From Herbaspirillum sp. CF444 (GTDB taxonomy: Bacteria > Pseudomonadota > Gammaproteobacteria > Burkholderiales > Burkholderiaceae_D): a DNA stretch of 38,177 nt. Made by a program: the position numbers and the translations under genes. The stretch spans positions 1 through 38,177 of the forward strand of contig NZ_AKJW01000108.1 in NCBI RefSeq assembly GCF_000282135.1, in the 5' to 3' direction. The notes beneath the pieces were generated by a model, which was not told the DNA's origin, ran no database searches, and saw nothing but the letters and a program-made list of their open reading frames with translations. Of the stretch, positions 24,596-34,083 are shown piece after piece (the first letter of the stretch is position 1; each line of letters starts with the position of its first letter).

Positions 24596-25039
24596 GCGTG
24601 CAACGACGTCAGGTCGAAGTCAGGACCTTGTCAGTGTGTCGCAAGCCCCGCCAACGAAGGCTTTGGCATGGCGTCGTGCACCATTGATAAGCAGCAAAAA
24701 AACTTGACTTGTATCATTTAACGACATATCGTATCTGACAGTGAAACAAAAAATGAGAAAAATATGCAAAGGAGTGCAGTAGCAACCCGGGGCATCGCAC
24801 GCTCGGCCATCCCTTTTTTCGTCGTCATGACCACTGGTGGTCGCTGATGGATCCGAACCTGCCGAGGCCGCAATACCGGCAGCAACGGTACTTGCGACCC
24901 GGATCGCACATTACGTCAGCAATTGAACAAGACTGGCAATGACGGAGACTTATTCCCTGAAATACGACGGCGTTCGCAGCGCCGGCCATGCTGACGGCAG
25001 TCGGGCAGGGCGTTCCACATTCATTCAATTCGAACAATC
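24596..25039. other. Intergenic region before the CocE-type hydrolase
   Basis: 444 bases. The promoter/operator at 24704-24734 would give a leader of nearly 300 bases. In that leader the minus strand encodes a cysteine-rich frame with CQSC and CRYC pairs (24825-25037) that resembles a zinc ribbon remnant. No other gene is convincing. Confidence 0.5.
24704..24734 (+). promoter_or_regulatory. Promoter with IclR-type operator upstream of the CocE-type hydrolase
   Basis: TTGACT (24704-24709), 17 bases, TATCGT (24727-24732). The spacer holds GTATCATTT-AA-CGACATA (from 24711), so a bound regulator would block RNA polymerase. The layout is the same as at 27210. Confidence 0.6.
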
Positions 25040-26989
25040 ATGAAATATTTCAAGCATTTCTCTCAACTGCGTACAGCCGAGGGGCTGGACGCATCGACCG
25101 GCGGCGTTGCCGCAGCGACGCCTGCCTACACGGTGTTGCGCGACGTGATGGTGGTCATGCGCGATGGCGTCAGGCTTGCGACCGACATCTATATTCCGCA
25201 GCCGGCGGTCGGCGCGACGCTGCAGAAGCCGCAGAAGCCGCAGAAGCTGCCGGTGGTGCTCGAGCGCACTCCCTACGGCAAGGAAATCGACAGTCGCAGC
25301 GAGCGCACCGCCGCCGATGCGCGGGTGAAGTCCCGTGTCGAGGTGGCGGAACATTTCCTGCGGCATGGCTACATCGTGATTTACCAGGATTGCCGCGGCC
25401 GCTATCGCTCCGAAGGCAGTTTCGTCAAGTACACCAGCGACGCCCAGGACGGCTTCGACACCTGCAGCTGGATCGTGGCGCAGCCCTGGAGCAACGGCCG
25501 CATCGGCACCATGGGTCTGTCCTACGCGGCGCATACGCAGGCGGCGCTGGCCAGCCTGAATGCGCCCGGCGTGGTGGCGATGTTCCTGGATTCGGGTGGT
25601 TTTTCGAATGCCTATCAGGGGGGGATCCGCCAGGGCGGCGCCTTCGAAATGAAGCAGGCCACCTGGGCCCTCAGGCAGGCCATGGAGAGTCCGGAGATCC
25701 GTAACGACGATGACCGTCATGCGCAATTGAAGGCGATCGATATCCGCGAATGGTTCACGCGCAGCCTCGAGTGGAAACCGGGGGATTCGCCGTTGACGCC
25801 TGCGCCGGAATATGAAGAATACCTGTTCGACCAGTGGCAGCGTGGCGCCTTCGATGCCTACTGGCGCCAGCCCGGCCTGTATGCGCAGGGCTACTACGAC
25901 AGTTTCAGCGACGCCGCGATGGTGCACATGTCGTCCTGGTATGACCCCTATCCACGCACCGTGACGGAAAACTTCATCGGCCTGTCGTCGCGCAAGAAAG
26001 GGCCGGTATGCCTGATCCTCGGTCCCTGGATCCACGGCAACCGCTCTGTGACGTATTCCGGCGATGTCGACTTTGGCCCGGCGGCCACGCTTGACGGCCA
26101 ACTGGCGACGGATTTCCTCGAATTGCGCCGACGCTGGTTCGACCGCTGGCTCAAGGATGACGCCGGCGTACCGTCGCCATTGCCGCCGGTGAGCCTGTTC
26201 GTCATGGGCGGCGGCAGCGGCCTGAAGAATGCCGAAGGGCGCATGCAGCACGGCGGCACCTGGCGCTCGGAAAACGACTGGCCGATTCCCGATACCAGTT
26301 TCACGGCGTATTACCTGCATGCCGATCGCAGCCTGTCGCAACAGGCGCCATCGGTGGCGCAAGCGTCGCTGACGTATCGATACGATCCGCGCAATCCGGT
26401 GCCGACCGTCGGTGGCGCCGTGACCTCGGGAGAGCCGCTGATGGTTGGCGGCGCCTTCGACCAGCGCGAGGCGCCCGGAGTGTTTGGCGCGGTTGCGCCA
26501 TTCAGGGCGCTGGCCGAGCGCGACGACGTGCTGGTATTCCAGTCCGCGCCGTTGGAACAGGATGTCGAGCTGACCGGCGCGGTGACGGCGTCGCTGTGGA
26601 TTTCGTCGGATTGTCCCGATACCGACTTTACCTTCAAGCTGATCGATGTCTATCCGCCCAATGCCGATTATCCGGAGGGCTATGCGATGAACCTTACCGA
26701 CGGCATCCTGCGCGTGCGCTACCGCACTTCATGGGAGCAGCCCGAACTGATGGAGCCGGGCCGGCCTTACCAGATCAGGATCGAGGCTTTTCCCACCAGC
26801 AATGTGTTCATGCGCGGGCACCGCATCCGTATCGACATATCGAGCAGCAATTTCCCGCGCTTCGATTGCAATCCCAATACCGGCGAGCCGGAAGGAGAGG
26901 CCAGCCAGGTCCGGGTTGCCACCAACAGCATCCACCTGGACCGGGATCATCCCTCGTTCGTGACATTGCCGGTGATTCCTGCACGCTAG
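25040..26989 (+). CDS. CocE/NonD-family serine hydrolase (X-Pro dipeptidyl-peptidase S15 fold)
   Basis: 649 residues with an alpha/beta-hydrolase domain and a C-terminal jelly-roll domain. Members hydrolyse esters or amides such as cocaine, glutaryl-cephalosporanic acid or X-Pro peptides. The triad is visible: S161 in GLSYAA, D302 in SWYDPY and H332 in WIHGN. QDCRGRYRSEGSF is the family motif before the nucleophile elbow. The C-terminal domain shows FTFKLIDVYPPNADYPEG and RGHRIRIDISSSNFPRFD. No signal peptide is seen, so it is cytosolic. The ribosome site is weak. It is under an IclR-type operator shared with dppBCDF, which suggests that it acts on an imported amide or peptide. Confidence 0.92.
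   Translation: MKYFKHFSQLRTAEGLDASTGGVAAATPAYTVLRDVMVVMRDGVRLATDIYIPQPAVGATLQKPQKPQKLPVVLERTPYGKEIDSRSERTAADARVKSRVEVAEHFLRHGYIVIYQDCRGRYRSEGSFVKYTSDAQDGFDTCSWIVAQPWSNGRIGTMGLSYAAHTQAALASLNAPGVVAMFLDSGGFSNAYQGGIRQGGAFEMKQATWALRQAMESPEIRNDDDRHAQLKAIDIREWFTRSLEWKPGDSPLTPAPEYEEYLFDQWQRGAFDAYWRQPGLYAQGYYDSFSDAAMVHMSSWYDPYPRTVTENFIGLSSRKKGPVCLILGPWIHGNRSVTYSGDVDFGPAATLDGQLATDFLELRRRWFDRWLKDDAGVPSPLPPVSLFVMGGGSGLKNAEGRMQHGGTWRSENDWPIPDTSFTAYYLHADRSLSQQAPSVAQASLTYRYDPRNPVPTVGGAVTSGEPLMVGGAFDQREAPGVFGAVAPFRALAERDDVLVFQSAPLEQDVELTGAVTASLWISSDCPDTDFTFKLIDVYPPNADYPEGYAMNLTDGILRVRYRTSWEQPELMEPGRPYQIRIEAFPTSNVFMRGHRIRIDISSSNFPRFDCNPNTGEPEGEASQVRVATNSIHLDRDHPSFVTLPVIPAR
25222..25248 (+). repeat. Three tandem 9-base repeats within the CocE-type gene
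   Basis: GCAGAAGCC occurs three times in a row (the last ends in T), encoding a QKPQKPQK-like surface loop near residue 62-70. It is a slippage-prone spot and probably without functional weight. Confidence 0.8.
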
Positions 26990-27153
26990 TGCCGGCGATC
27001 AGCCACCCGCAAAAAAAGAGGGGGCGATTGCTGCGCCATCATGTTGCAGTGCACGTTTTGCGTGCAGCGCCACTGGCGCTGTTCTTGCATGAAAAGAGTG
27101 CATCCGTTCTTCCGCGGTGCAAAACGGCGCCCACTCTCCGTGCCTCGCCGACG

Positions 27154-27172
27154 CCCGCCTGGCGGGGTTTTT
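27154..27172 (+). terminator. Rho-independent terminator after the CocE-type gene
   Basis: Short G-C stem CCCGC/GCGGG with a 3-base loop followed by G and five T. It separates the hydrolase transcript from the dpp promoter. Confidence 0.7.
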
Positions 27173-27209
27173 GCCGTGCGGGAAGAGATAAGCGGACAGT
27201 GAAGTTTAT

Positions 27210-27256
27210 TTGACATTGTATCGTTTAGTGATATATAGTGTTGTCTAGCGATACAA
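27210..27256 (+). promoter_or_regulatory. Promoter and double operator of the dppBCDF operon
   Basis: A near-consensus sigma70 promoter TTGACA (27210-27215) with TATAGT (27234-27239) at 18 bases, or TATATA at 16. GTATCGTTTAGTGATA lies between them. TTGTATCG at 27216-27223 recurs as its exact inverse CGATACAA at 27249-27256, giving two half-sites 33 bases apart centre to centre. This suits a tetrameric IclR regulator gripping both sides of the -10 element. Confidence 0.7.
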
Positions 27257-27432
27257 ATATAGAGCGAAAAATAATCGCGGACGGCATCCGGAAGGGCGCG
27301 GCAGGTCGGGTGCGCAATGACAAATAACGGCCGGCGCCGCAGCGTGCCGGCCGGCGATTGCCGGGGAAGCGCAGTTCAACGCTGCGCGGTCGTTTGCAAG
27401 GGTGAGGAGAAATCGATGAGCGGAGCAATGCG

Positions 27433-28404
27433 ATGTTTGAAATGCTGCTGAAGCGTGCACTGCAAAGTGTGCTGGTGATTTTTGTCATGTCCATCCTGGC
27501 ATTCGTCGGGATCAACTTGGTCGGCAATCCTATTTACCTGCTGGTGGCGCCCGACGCGCCGCTCGAAGAAATCCGGCGCGCCTCCCATGCGCTGGGACTG
27601 GATCTGCCGATATATCAGCAGTATGGACGTTTCCTGTACAACGCCTTGCATGGCGACATGGGCAACTCCTTCATCTTCAACCGACCGGCGATCGGGCTGA
27701 TTTTCGAACGCATGCCGGCCACCTTCGAGCTGGCCGTCATGGCTTTGTTGCTGTCGGCCCTGATCGGCATCCCGCTGGGCATGTGGTCCGGCTTGCGCCC
27801 CGGCAGCCGGTTGCACAAGTTCGCCATGGGCTTCTCCATCCTCGGCGTGACCATTCCGGTGTTCTGGCTGGGGCTGATCCTGATCCTGGTGTTTTCCGTC
27901 AATCTCGGCTGGCTGCCCTCCGGCGGTCGCGGCCCGACCACCTCCTTGCTGGGCATTGAGGTCAGTTTCCTGAGTTGGGCCGGCATCAAGTTCATGCTGC
28001 TGCCGGCGTTCACCCTGGCGTTGCACAACGTGGCGCTGGTCATGCGCATGACCGAGGCCGGCACGCGTGAAGTGGCGGTCCAGGAATACGTCAAGTTCGC
28101 CCGCGCCAAAGGCGTCGGGCCGGTACGCCTGATGTTTCGCCATATCGCCCCTAACGTGATGATTCCCATCGTCACCGTGATGGGAATCGAATTCGGCCAC
28201 TTGATTGCGTTTTCATTGATCACCGAAACCATCTTTGCCTGGCCTGGCATGGGCAAGCTGATCATCGACTCGGTGCTGCAACTGGACCGTCCGGTGGTGG
28301 TGGCGTATCTGATGGTGGTGCTGATGTTGTACGTATTGATCAATTTCACCGTGGACGTGCTGTACCTGGTGCTCGATCCACGACTGCGCGCCCGTTCGGC
28401 GTGA
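27433..28404 (+). CDS. Peptide ABC transporter permease (DppB/OppB type)
   Basis: First permease subunit of a dipeptide/oligopeptide importer, 323 residues. It opens with MFEMLLKRALQSVLVIFVMSIL, has the GLDLPIYQQYGRFL block, about six membrane helices and the C-terminal EAA loop with EYVKFARAKGVGPVRLMFRHIAPN, where the transporter contacts its ATPases, followed by LITETIFAWPGMGKL. GGAG at 27421-27424 supports ATG 27433. It is the first gene of an operon reaching to at least 34953. The operon has no binding-protein gene. Confidence 0.94.
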   Translation: MFEMLLKRALQSVLVIFVMSILAFVGINLVGNPIYLLVAPDAPLEEIRRASHALGLDLPIYQQYGRFLYNALHGDMGNSFIFNRPAIGLIFERMPATFELAVMALLLSALIGIPLGMWSGLRPGSRLHKFAMGFSILGVTIPVFWLGLILILVFSVNLGWLPSGGRGPTTSLLGIEVSFLSWAGIKFMLLPAFTLALHNVALVMRMTEAGTREVAVQEYVKFARAKGVGPVRLMFRHIAPNVMIPIVTVMGIEFGHLIAFSLITETIFAWPGMGKLIIDSVLQLDRPVVVAYLMVVLMLYVLINFTVDVLYLVLDPRLRARSA

Positions 28405-28502
28405 AGTCAGGCATGACATCAGGCATAACCCCGGGCGATAAGTAAAACGGTTCCCGCCATGGCGGGCGATGACGATCAGCGGCCAGTTCCGCCACTACGA
28501 AA

Positions 28503-29441
28503 ATGATGATGAACGAAATCAATCCTCAAGCGCTGCCGGCGTCGGCCGACGTACCGGTAGCACCGCCCGAGGCGCCGATGCGCCTGTTGTTGCGGCGTTA
28601 CTTCAAGAGCCGCGTCGGCGCCATTGCGGCCGTGTTCCTGCTGTTGCTGGTGGCGATCGCGGTTGCGGCGCCTTTCATCGCGCCGCAGGATCCTTACGAC
28701 CTGACCAAGGTTTCCATCATGGAAGCCGAGCGTGCTCCCGGCTCGCCCAGCACCGACCAGAAGATGACCTACCTGCTCGGTACCGATGGCGCCGGGCGCG
28801 ACATGCTCAGCGCCATCCTGTACGGCTTGCGCATCAGTCTTGGCATCGGTGTCGCCAGCGCGCTGGTGGCGCTGGCCATCGGCACCAGCATCGGCCTGAT
28901 CTCGGCGTACTTCGGCGGCAAGGTCGACGCGATTCTGATGCGCATCGTCGATGTCCAGTTGAGCGTGCCGACCATCCTGGTGGCGCTGGTGCTGCTGGCG
29001 GTGCTGGGGCAGGGCGTGGACAAGACGCTGATGGCGCTGGTGCTGGTGCAATGGGCCATCTTCGCCCGCAATGTGCGCGGTTCCGCGCTGGTCGAGCGCA
29101 ACAAGGAATATATCGAGGCAGCGGTCGGGCAGGGCCTGCCGGCGCGCCGCATCATGTTCCGGCACGTGTTGCCGAACTGCCTGGCGCCGTTGATCGTGAC
29201 GACCACCAATCAAATGGCCAATGCCATCACGCTGGAAGCGACCATGAGCTTTCTCGGGATCGGCTTGCCGCAAACCAAGCCGTCGCTGGGCCTGCTCATT
29301 TCCAACGGATTTGACTACATGCTTTCCAATCAATACTGGATCAGCGTGTTCCCCGGCATTGCGCTGGTGCTGCTGGTGGTCGCGGTGAGCCTGGTCGGCG
29401 ACCAATTGCGCATTGTGCTCAATCCCAAGCTGGACGCATAG
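28503..29441 (+). CDS. Peptide ABC transporter permease (DppC/OppC type)
   Basis: Second permease subunit, 312 residues. A hydrophilic leader of about 40 residues precedes the first helix (VFLLLLVAIAVAAPFIAP), typical for DppC. YLLGTDGAGRDMLSAILYGLRISL and the EAA loop EYIEAAVGQGLPARRIMFRHVLPN are family hallmarks. Three ATG codons in a row start the frame; any could be used. The 98-base gap after the DppB gene contains a small CCCGCC/GGCGGG palindrome at about 28453-28466. A partner of the 27433 permease. Confidence 0.93.
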   Translation: MMMNEINPQALPASADVPVAPPEAPMRLLLRRYFKSRVGAIAAVFLLLLVAIAVAAPFIAPQDPYDLTKVSIMEAERAPGSPSTDQKMTYLLGTDGAGRDMLSAILYGLRISLGIGVASALVALAIGTSIGLISAYFGGKVDAILMRIVDVQLSVPTILVALVLLAVLGQGVDKTLMALVLVQWAIFARNVRGSALVERNKEYIEAAVGQGLPARRIMFRHVLPNCLAPLIVTTTNQMANAITLEATMSFLGIGLPQTKPSLGLLISNGFDYMLSNQYWISVFPGIALVLLVVAVSLVGDQLRIVLNPKLDA

Positions 29442-29453
29442 AAAGACAACATC

Positions 29454-30410
29454 ATGGCACTTCTGGAAGTCAACAACCTGGTGACCGAATTTCGTACCGA
29501 AGCCGGTGTGGCCAAGGCCCTCGACAATGTCTCCTTCACGCTGGAGCGCGGCAAGGTGCTGGGCATCGTCGGCGAGTCCGGTTCGGGCAAGTCGGTCACC
29601 GCCTTTTCCCTGATGAACCTGGTGGAAAAGCCGGGTCGCATCGCCGGCGGCGAAATCCTGTTCAATGGCGAAAACCTGCGCGATGCATCGGTCAAGCGCT
29701 GGAGCCAACTGCGCGGCGACCGTATCGCCATGGTGTTCCAGGACCCCATGATGTCGCTCAATCCCGTCATGCGCATCGGGGCGCAGCTGGGTGAAACCAT
29801 TGCCATTCACCGCAAGGCTTCGCGCGCGCAGATCGACGAGCAGGTCTGCGCCGCGCTCAAGCGCGTCGGCATCCCGGCGCCGGTCGAGCGCATGCGCGCC
29901 TATCCGCATGAGCTGTCGGGCGGCATGCGCCAGCGCGTGGCCATCGCCAACGCCATCGTCAACAGCCCGGATCTGATCATCGCCGATGAACCGACCACGG
30001 CGCTGGACGTCACCATCCAGGCGCAGATCCTGTATGAGATGAAAAGCCTGGCGCGCGCCAGCGGCACCGCGCTGATCTGGATCACGCACGACATCAGCGT
30101 GGTCAAGGACCTCGCCGACGAGTTGTGCGTCATGTATGCCGGCCGCATCATCGAGCGCGGACCGGTGGCCGAGATCATCGGCAATCCCCTGCATCCCTAC
30201 ACCCGGGGCCTGATCGATTCGTTGCCGCAGGCGGAGAACCATGGCAAGCGGCTGTATTCGATTCCAGGCGCCACGCCGCCGCTGCTGTCGTTGCCGCCCG
30301 GCTGCACCTTTGCGCCGCGTTGCTCGCGGGCCACCGGCGAGTGCCACAAGATTCCACCGGTATTCAAGCTGGAAAACCGTGAATACCGCTGTTTCCATCC
30401 GTTAGCTTAA
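29454..30410 (+). CDS. Peptide ABC transporter ATPase (DppD/OppD type)
   Basis: Cytosolic ATPase, 318 residues. Walker A is GESGSGKS (residues 40-47), the ABC signature LSGGMRQR begins at residue 154, and Walker B ends in ADEPT (D178-E179). The C-terminal oligopeptide/dipeptide domain includes the cysteine-bearing LPPGCTFAPRCSRATGECHK that holds an iron-sulfur cluster in some homologues. It lies 12 bases after the DppC gene and 2 bases before the DppF gene. Confidence 0.95.
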   Translation: MALLEVNNLVTEFRTEAGVAKALDNVSFTLERGKVLGIVGESGSGKSVTAFSLMNLVEKPGRIAGGEILFNGENLRDASVKRWSQLRGDRIAMVFQDPMMSLNPVMRIGAQLGETIAIHRKASRAQIDEQVCAALKRVGIPAPVERMRAYPHELSGGMRQRVAIANAIVNSPDLIIADEPTTALDVTIQAQILYEMKSLARASGTALIWITHDISVVKDLADELCVMYAGRIIERGPVAEIIGNPLHPYTRGLIDSLPQAENHGKRLYSIPGATPPLLSLPPGCTFAPRCSRATGECHKIPPVFKLENREYRCFHPLA

Positions 30411-30412
30411 TC

Positions 30413-31444
30413 ATGACTACCATGCTTGAAACCAGAGACCTCAGCAAGAGCTTCAGCATCAAACGCAGCAGTCTGGCGCGCGCCGCCAGCGCGGTCGGTT
30501 TGTCGCGCCAGGCCGATGCCCGCGTGTACGCCGTCAATGAAGTATCTCTCAGCGTGGCCAGCGGCGAGGTGCTCGGACTGGTCGGCGAGTCGGGTTGCGG
30601 CAAGTCCACCGTCGGTCGCATGATCGCGGGCCTGCTGCCGGCCACCAGCGGCGCACTGGCGTTCGAGGGCAAGGACATCACGGCGCCCAGCGTCGATACC
30701 CACCTCAATATCCAGATGGTGTTCCAGAATCCCTATGCGTCGCTGAACCCGCGCCAGCGCGTCGACCAGGTCGTCAGCGAGGCAGCTATCTACCACGGGC
30801 TGGTGGACAAGAAGGACGCCGGCAGCTTTGTCGGCAGCCTGCTCAAGCAGGTCGGACTCGATCCGACCTATGCCAGCCGCTACCCGCACCAGTTCTCCGG
30901 CGGCCAGCGCCAGCGCATTGCCATCGCGCGCGCACTGGCGCTCAATCCCAGGTTCATCGTCTGCGACGAAGCGGTGTCGGCGCTGGACGTGTCGGTGCAG
31001 GCGCAGATCCTCAACCTGTTCATGGACCTGCGCGAGTCCAAGGGGCTGACCTACCTGTTCATCAGTCACAACCTGGCGGTGGTGGAATACATCGCCGACC
31101 GCGTCGCCATCATGTATCTCGGTCGCATCGTCGAACTGGCCGATACCCGCTCGGTGTTTGCGCGTCCCAACCATCCCTATACGCGCGCGCTGATCGCCGA
31201 TGCGCCGCGCCTGGACAGCAAGGTGGTGGAGCACCGTCCGATCCAGGGCGAACTGCCCAGCCCGCTCAAGCCGCCGTCAGGATGCACCTTCCATCCGCGT
31301 TGTCCGCATGCGATGCCGCGTTGCTCGGAACAGCGGCCGCTATTGCGACAAGTCGCGCCCGGCCACTGGTCGGCGTGCCACCTGAACGACAGCGATGTCC
31401 CCGCCACCCCTGAAGTCGCCGCAGCTTATGATCAAGTCAATTAA
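30413..31444 (+). CDS. Peptide ABC transporter ATPase (DppF/OppF type)
   Basis: Second ATPase, 343 residues. Walker A GESGCGKST begins near residue 58; FSGGQRQRIAIARAL and FIVCDEAVSALDVSVQAQ follow. An insertion near residues 15-40 (SSLARAASAVGLSRQADARVYAVNEV) before the Walker A site is longer than in E. coli DppF but is seen in OppF proteins. The C-terminus keeps PPSGCTFHPRCPHAMPRCSEQRP. The start could be ATG 30413 or ATG 30422. Its end overlaps the next gene by 17 bases. Confidence 0.94.
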   Translation: MTTMLETRDLSKSFSIKRSSLARAASAVGLSRQADARVYAVNEVSLSVASGEVLGLVGESGCGKSTVGRMIAGLLPATSGALAFEGKDITAPSVDTHLNIQMVFQNPYASLNPRQRVDQVVSEAAIYHGLVDKKDAGSFVGSLLKQVGLDPTYASRYPHQFSGGQRQRIAIARALALNPRFIVCDEAVSALDVSVQAQILNLFMDLRESKGLTYLFISHNLAVVEYIADRVAIMYLGRIVELADTRSVFARPNHPYTRALIADAPRLDSKVVEHRPIQGELPSPLKPPSGCTFHPRCPHAMPRCSEQRPLLRQVAPGHWSACHLNDSDVPATPEVAAAYDQVN

Positions 31445-32297
31445 TCAGGTCTATTCCGTCATCCGTCCGAGCATCGCCGAGACGATCCTGCCGATCGTGG
31501 TCGATTCGCCGCACAGCGGCACCCTGTATCCATTCAACAGCGGTATTGCGGCGCCGGTGGCGGCACTCAATTCGACCTGGGACGCCTTCGTCGACGAGTT
31601 GTGGGCGGCCGCGCCCGGCCTTGGCGCACCGCTGCTGGCGGCACGTTTCCCGCGTGCTTACATCGATCCCAATCGTGCGCCGGACGATATCGACCAGTCC
31701 ATGCTCGAACAACCGTGGCCGGAGCCGCTGGCGCCCTCGGAGGCTTGTCTGCGCGGGATGGGGCTGATTCGTCGCGATGCCCTGCCGGATGTGCCGATGT
31801 ATCGCAACAAGCTGAGCCTGGCGGAATTGCGCTACCGCCTCAACCAATACTACCTGCCGTATCACAGCGTGCTGCAATCCTTGCTCGACGACAGCGTCGA
31901 CAAGTTCGGCGCGGTCTGGCACATCAACTGCCATTCGATGAAATCGATCGGCAACGCCATGAATGTCGACAGCGGCGCTGCGCGTCCGGACATCGTGGTC
32001 AGCGATTGCAATGGCGCCTCGGCCAATCCGGTTTTCACAGAATGGGTCGCGGCGCAGTTCGACCGGCTCGGCTACAAGGTGCTGATCAACACGCCCTACC
32101 AGGGCGGCTATATCGTCGAGCACTATGGCATGCCGCAACGGCGCCGCCACAGCGTGCAGGTGGAAATCAAGCGCGGCATCTACATGGATGAGCGGCGCTG
32201 CGAGAAGAACGAAGGGTTCGACAAGCTGCAAGGCGACATTGACGACGTGCTGCGGGCGCTGGCCGGCTATGTGCGCGCGCAGATCGACCGGCAATAA
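31428..32297 (+). CDS. N-formylglutamate amidohydrolase family protein (HutG-like)
   Basis: Zinc amidohydrolase family that releases formate from N-formyl-L-glutamate, 289 residues. The metal site DSPHSG is near residue 27, and [28 protein letters not shown] and [13 protein letters not shown] are typical blocks. ATG 31428 is chosen because the upstream ATG 31395 adds only linker-like residues inside the ATPase gene. No other histidine-degradation genes are present. Its place inside the peptide transporter operon suggests that it deacylates an imported N-acyl amino acid or peptide; that is inference. Confidence 0.9.
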   Translation: MIKSINQVYSVIRPSIAETILPIVVDSPHSGTLYPFNSGIAAPVAALNSTWDAFVDELWAAAPGLGAPLLAARFPRAYIDPNRAPDDIDQSMLEQPWPEPLAPSEACLRGMGLIRRDALPDVPMYRNKLSLAELRYRLNQYYLPYHSVLQSLLDDSVDKFGAVWHINCHSMKSIGNAMNVDSGAARPDIVVSDCNGASANPVFTEWVAAQFDRLGYKVLINTPYQGGYIVEHYGMPQRRRHSVQVEIKRGIYMDERRCEKNEGFDKLQGDIDDVLRALAGYVRAQIDRQ

Positions 32298-32403
32298 ATG
32301 GAGTCATGCCGACCAGGAGCGGCGACCCGATGTCAGGAGAAGGCTGCAACCGGGGAACCCGAGGGTTTCCCTTCACCGTTTTTCCTTGAAGGGGAGAAGG
32401 GCA

Positions 32404-34050
32404 ATGAAAATTCGTGGCATATCCATCGGCGCCAGGCTGATCGTCGGCTTTGGCCTGGTGCTGGCGATCCTGATCGTGGTCGTGGCCGGTACCGCGGCGT
32501 TGACGGCATATAACAAAACTCGCCTGATCTCGGCACTGGAGCGTACCAACGGCAAGAACGTCCAGGCCGTACGCATGAAGAGCGCCTTGCTGGAGGCCGG
32601 CGTGGCCATGCGCAATATCGGCCTGCAATCGGACGTCGGCGACATGCAGCGCGAGGCGGCACTGGTGGTCGAGAACAACAAGCAATATGTGCAAGCATTG
32701 ACTCGCCTGAAAGCACTCGGCCTGACTGCCGACGAGCAGAAAATGGTGGACGAGACGGCGCGCTTGCAAGCCGCCATCGAAGCGGCGCTCAAGGGCGCAA
32801 TGAACGATGCCTTGTCGTTCAACATGGAAAACGCCACCCGCACCCTGGCCACCAGCATCGATCCGCTCTACAAGCGCGCCGCCGCCGAGGTCGACAAGCT
32901 GGTGGTGCTGCAACAGGACGAGGCGCGCATGGTGCTGGCGCAATCGGTGCAGGACGATCGTCGCCTGACGCTGATGCTGTTTGCCATCGGCACGCTGGCC
33001 TTGCTGGTGGGCAGCAGTTTCGCCTGGGCCATCCGGCGCAGCATCGTCCGGCCGTTGCATGCGGCGGTCGAGCTGGCGTCGCGGGTGGCGCGCGGCGATC
33101 TGTCGTCGGCCATCAGCGGCAACAGCAGCGACGAGATCGGCAGGTTGTTGGCGGCGCTGGGACAGATGAACCGGCAGCTGGCGTCGATCGTCGGCAATGT
33201 CCGCAGCGGCACCGACACCATTTCCACGGCCTCCACCGAAATCGCCAGTGGCAACGCCGACCTGTCGGCGCGCACCGAAGCGCAGGCGATGTCGCTGCAG
33301 GAGACCGCGCACTCCATGGGCAAGCTGACCGAAGCAGTGCGTTTCAACGCCAACAACGCCCAGCAGGCCAACCGCCTGGTGATGTCGGCCTCGGACGTTG
33401 CCACGCGCGGCGGCGACGTGGTGGGCCGCATGGTCGATACCATGAACCAGATCAAGACCAGCTCCAGCCGCATCCGCGAGATTACCGGCGTGATCGACAG
33501 CATCGCGTTCCAGACCAATATCCTGGCGCTCAATGCGGCAGTGGAAGCGGCCCGGGCCGGCTCGCAGGGACGCGGTTTCGCCGTGGTGGCGTCGGAAGTG
33601 CGCAGCCTGGCGCAGCGCTCGGCGGAGGCGGCCAAGGAAATATCTTCGCTGATTTCGGATTCGTCCAGCAAGGTCGAGGCCGGCAGCCTGATGGTCAATG
33701 ACGCCGGCAGCACCATGAATGAGGTGGTGGTGGCGGTCAGGCATATCGCCGATATCGTCGGCGAGATTGCCGCGGCAAGTGAAGACCAGACCGGCGGCAT
33801 TGAAAAGATCAATGAAAAAATCACCCAGATGGACGAGATGACCCAGCGCAATGCCGCGCTGGTGGAGCAAGCCGCGGCTGCCGCGGCAAGCATGCGCGAA
33901 CAGGCCGCGACGCTGGCGGCCACGGTGTCGGTCTTCAAGCTGGCGGCGGGCGCGCCCGGCGTTGCCGCGATGCCGGCGCCAATGCAGGACAAACAGCGTC
34001 GGCGAGCGCGGGCAATATCGCTGCCGGCGGCGGACGATCCCGTTCGCTGA
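32404..34050 (+). CDS. Methyl-accepting chemotaxis protein
   Basis: Membrane chemoreceptor, 548 residues. Transmembrane helices lie at about residues 12-34 and 189-211 with a four-helix-bundle-type periplasmic domain between them (about 155 residues, ligand unknown). A HAMP domain covers about 212-264. The signalling domain has the conserved hairpin tip [29 protein letters not shown] near residue 380. No NWETF-like receptor tail is present. GGGGAGAAGGG sets ATG 32404, and an earlier open frame from 32125 overlaps the previous gene. Because it lies in the peptide transporter operon, it probably senses the same compound or its products. Confidence 0.95.
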   Translation: MKIRGISIGARLIVGFGLVLAILIVVVAGTAALTAYNKTRLISALERTNGKNVQAVRMKSALLEAGVAMRNIGLQSDVGDMQREAALVVENNKQYVQALTRLKALGLTADEQKMVDETARLQAAIEAALKGAMNDALSFNMENATRTLATSIDPLYKRAAAEVDKLVVLQQDEARMVLAQSVQDDRRLTLMLFAIGTLALLVGSSFAWAIRRSIVRPLHAAVELASRVARGDLSSAISGNSSDEIGRLLAALGQMNRQLASIVGNVRSGTDTISTASTEIASGNADLSARTEAQAMSLQETAHSMGKLTEAVRFNANNAQQANRLVMSASDVATRGGDVVGRMVDTMNQIKTSSSRIREITGVIDSIAFQTNILALNAAVEAARAGSQGRGFAVVASEVRSLAQRSAEAAKEISSLISDSSSKVEAGSLMVNDAGSTMNEVVVAVRHIADIVGEIAAASEDQTGGIEKINEKITQMDEMTQRNAALVEQAAAAAASMREQAATLAATVSVFKLAAGAPGVAAMPAPMQDKQRRRARAISLPAADDPVR

Positions 34051-34083
34051 GCGGCCGGCATTTTTTATCCTGGAAGGACGGAC

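Larger units (their letters stand above)
26990..27432. other. Intergenic region before the peptide transporter operon
   Basis: 443 bases without a gene. After several small hairpins (about 27040-27075) come a terminator at 27154-27172 and the strong promoter/operator at 27210-27256. A leader of about 180 bases precedes the first permease gene. Confidence 0.6.
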
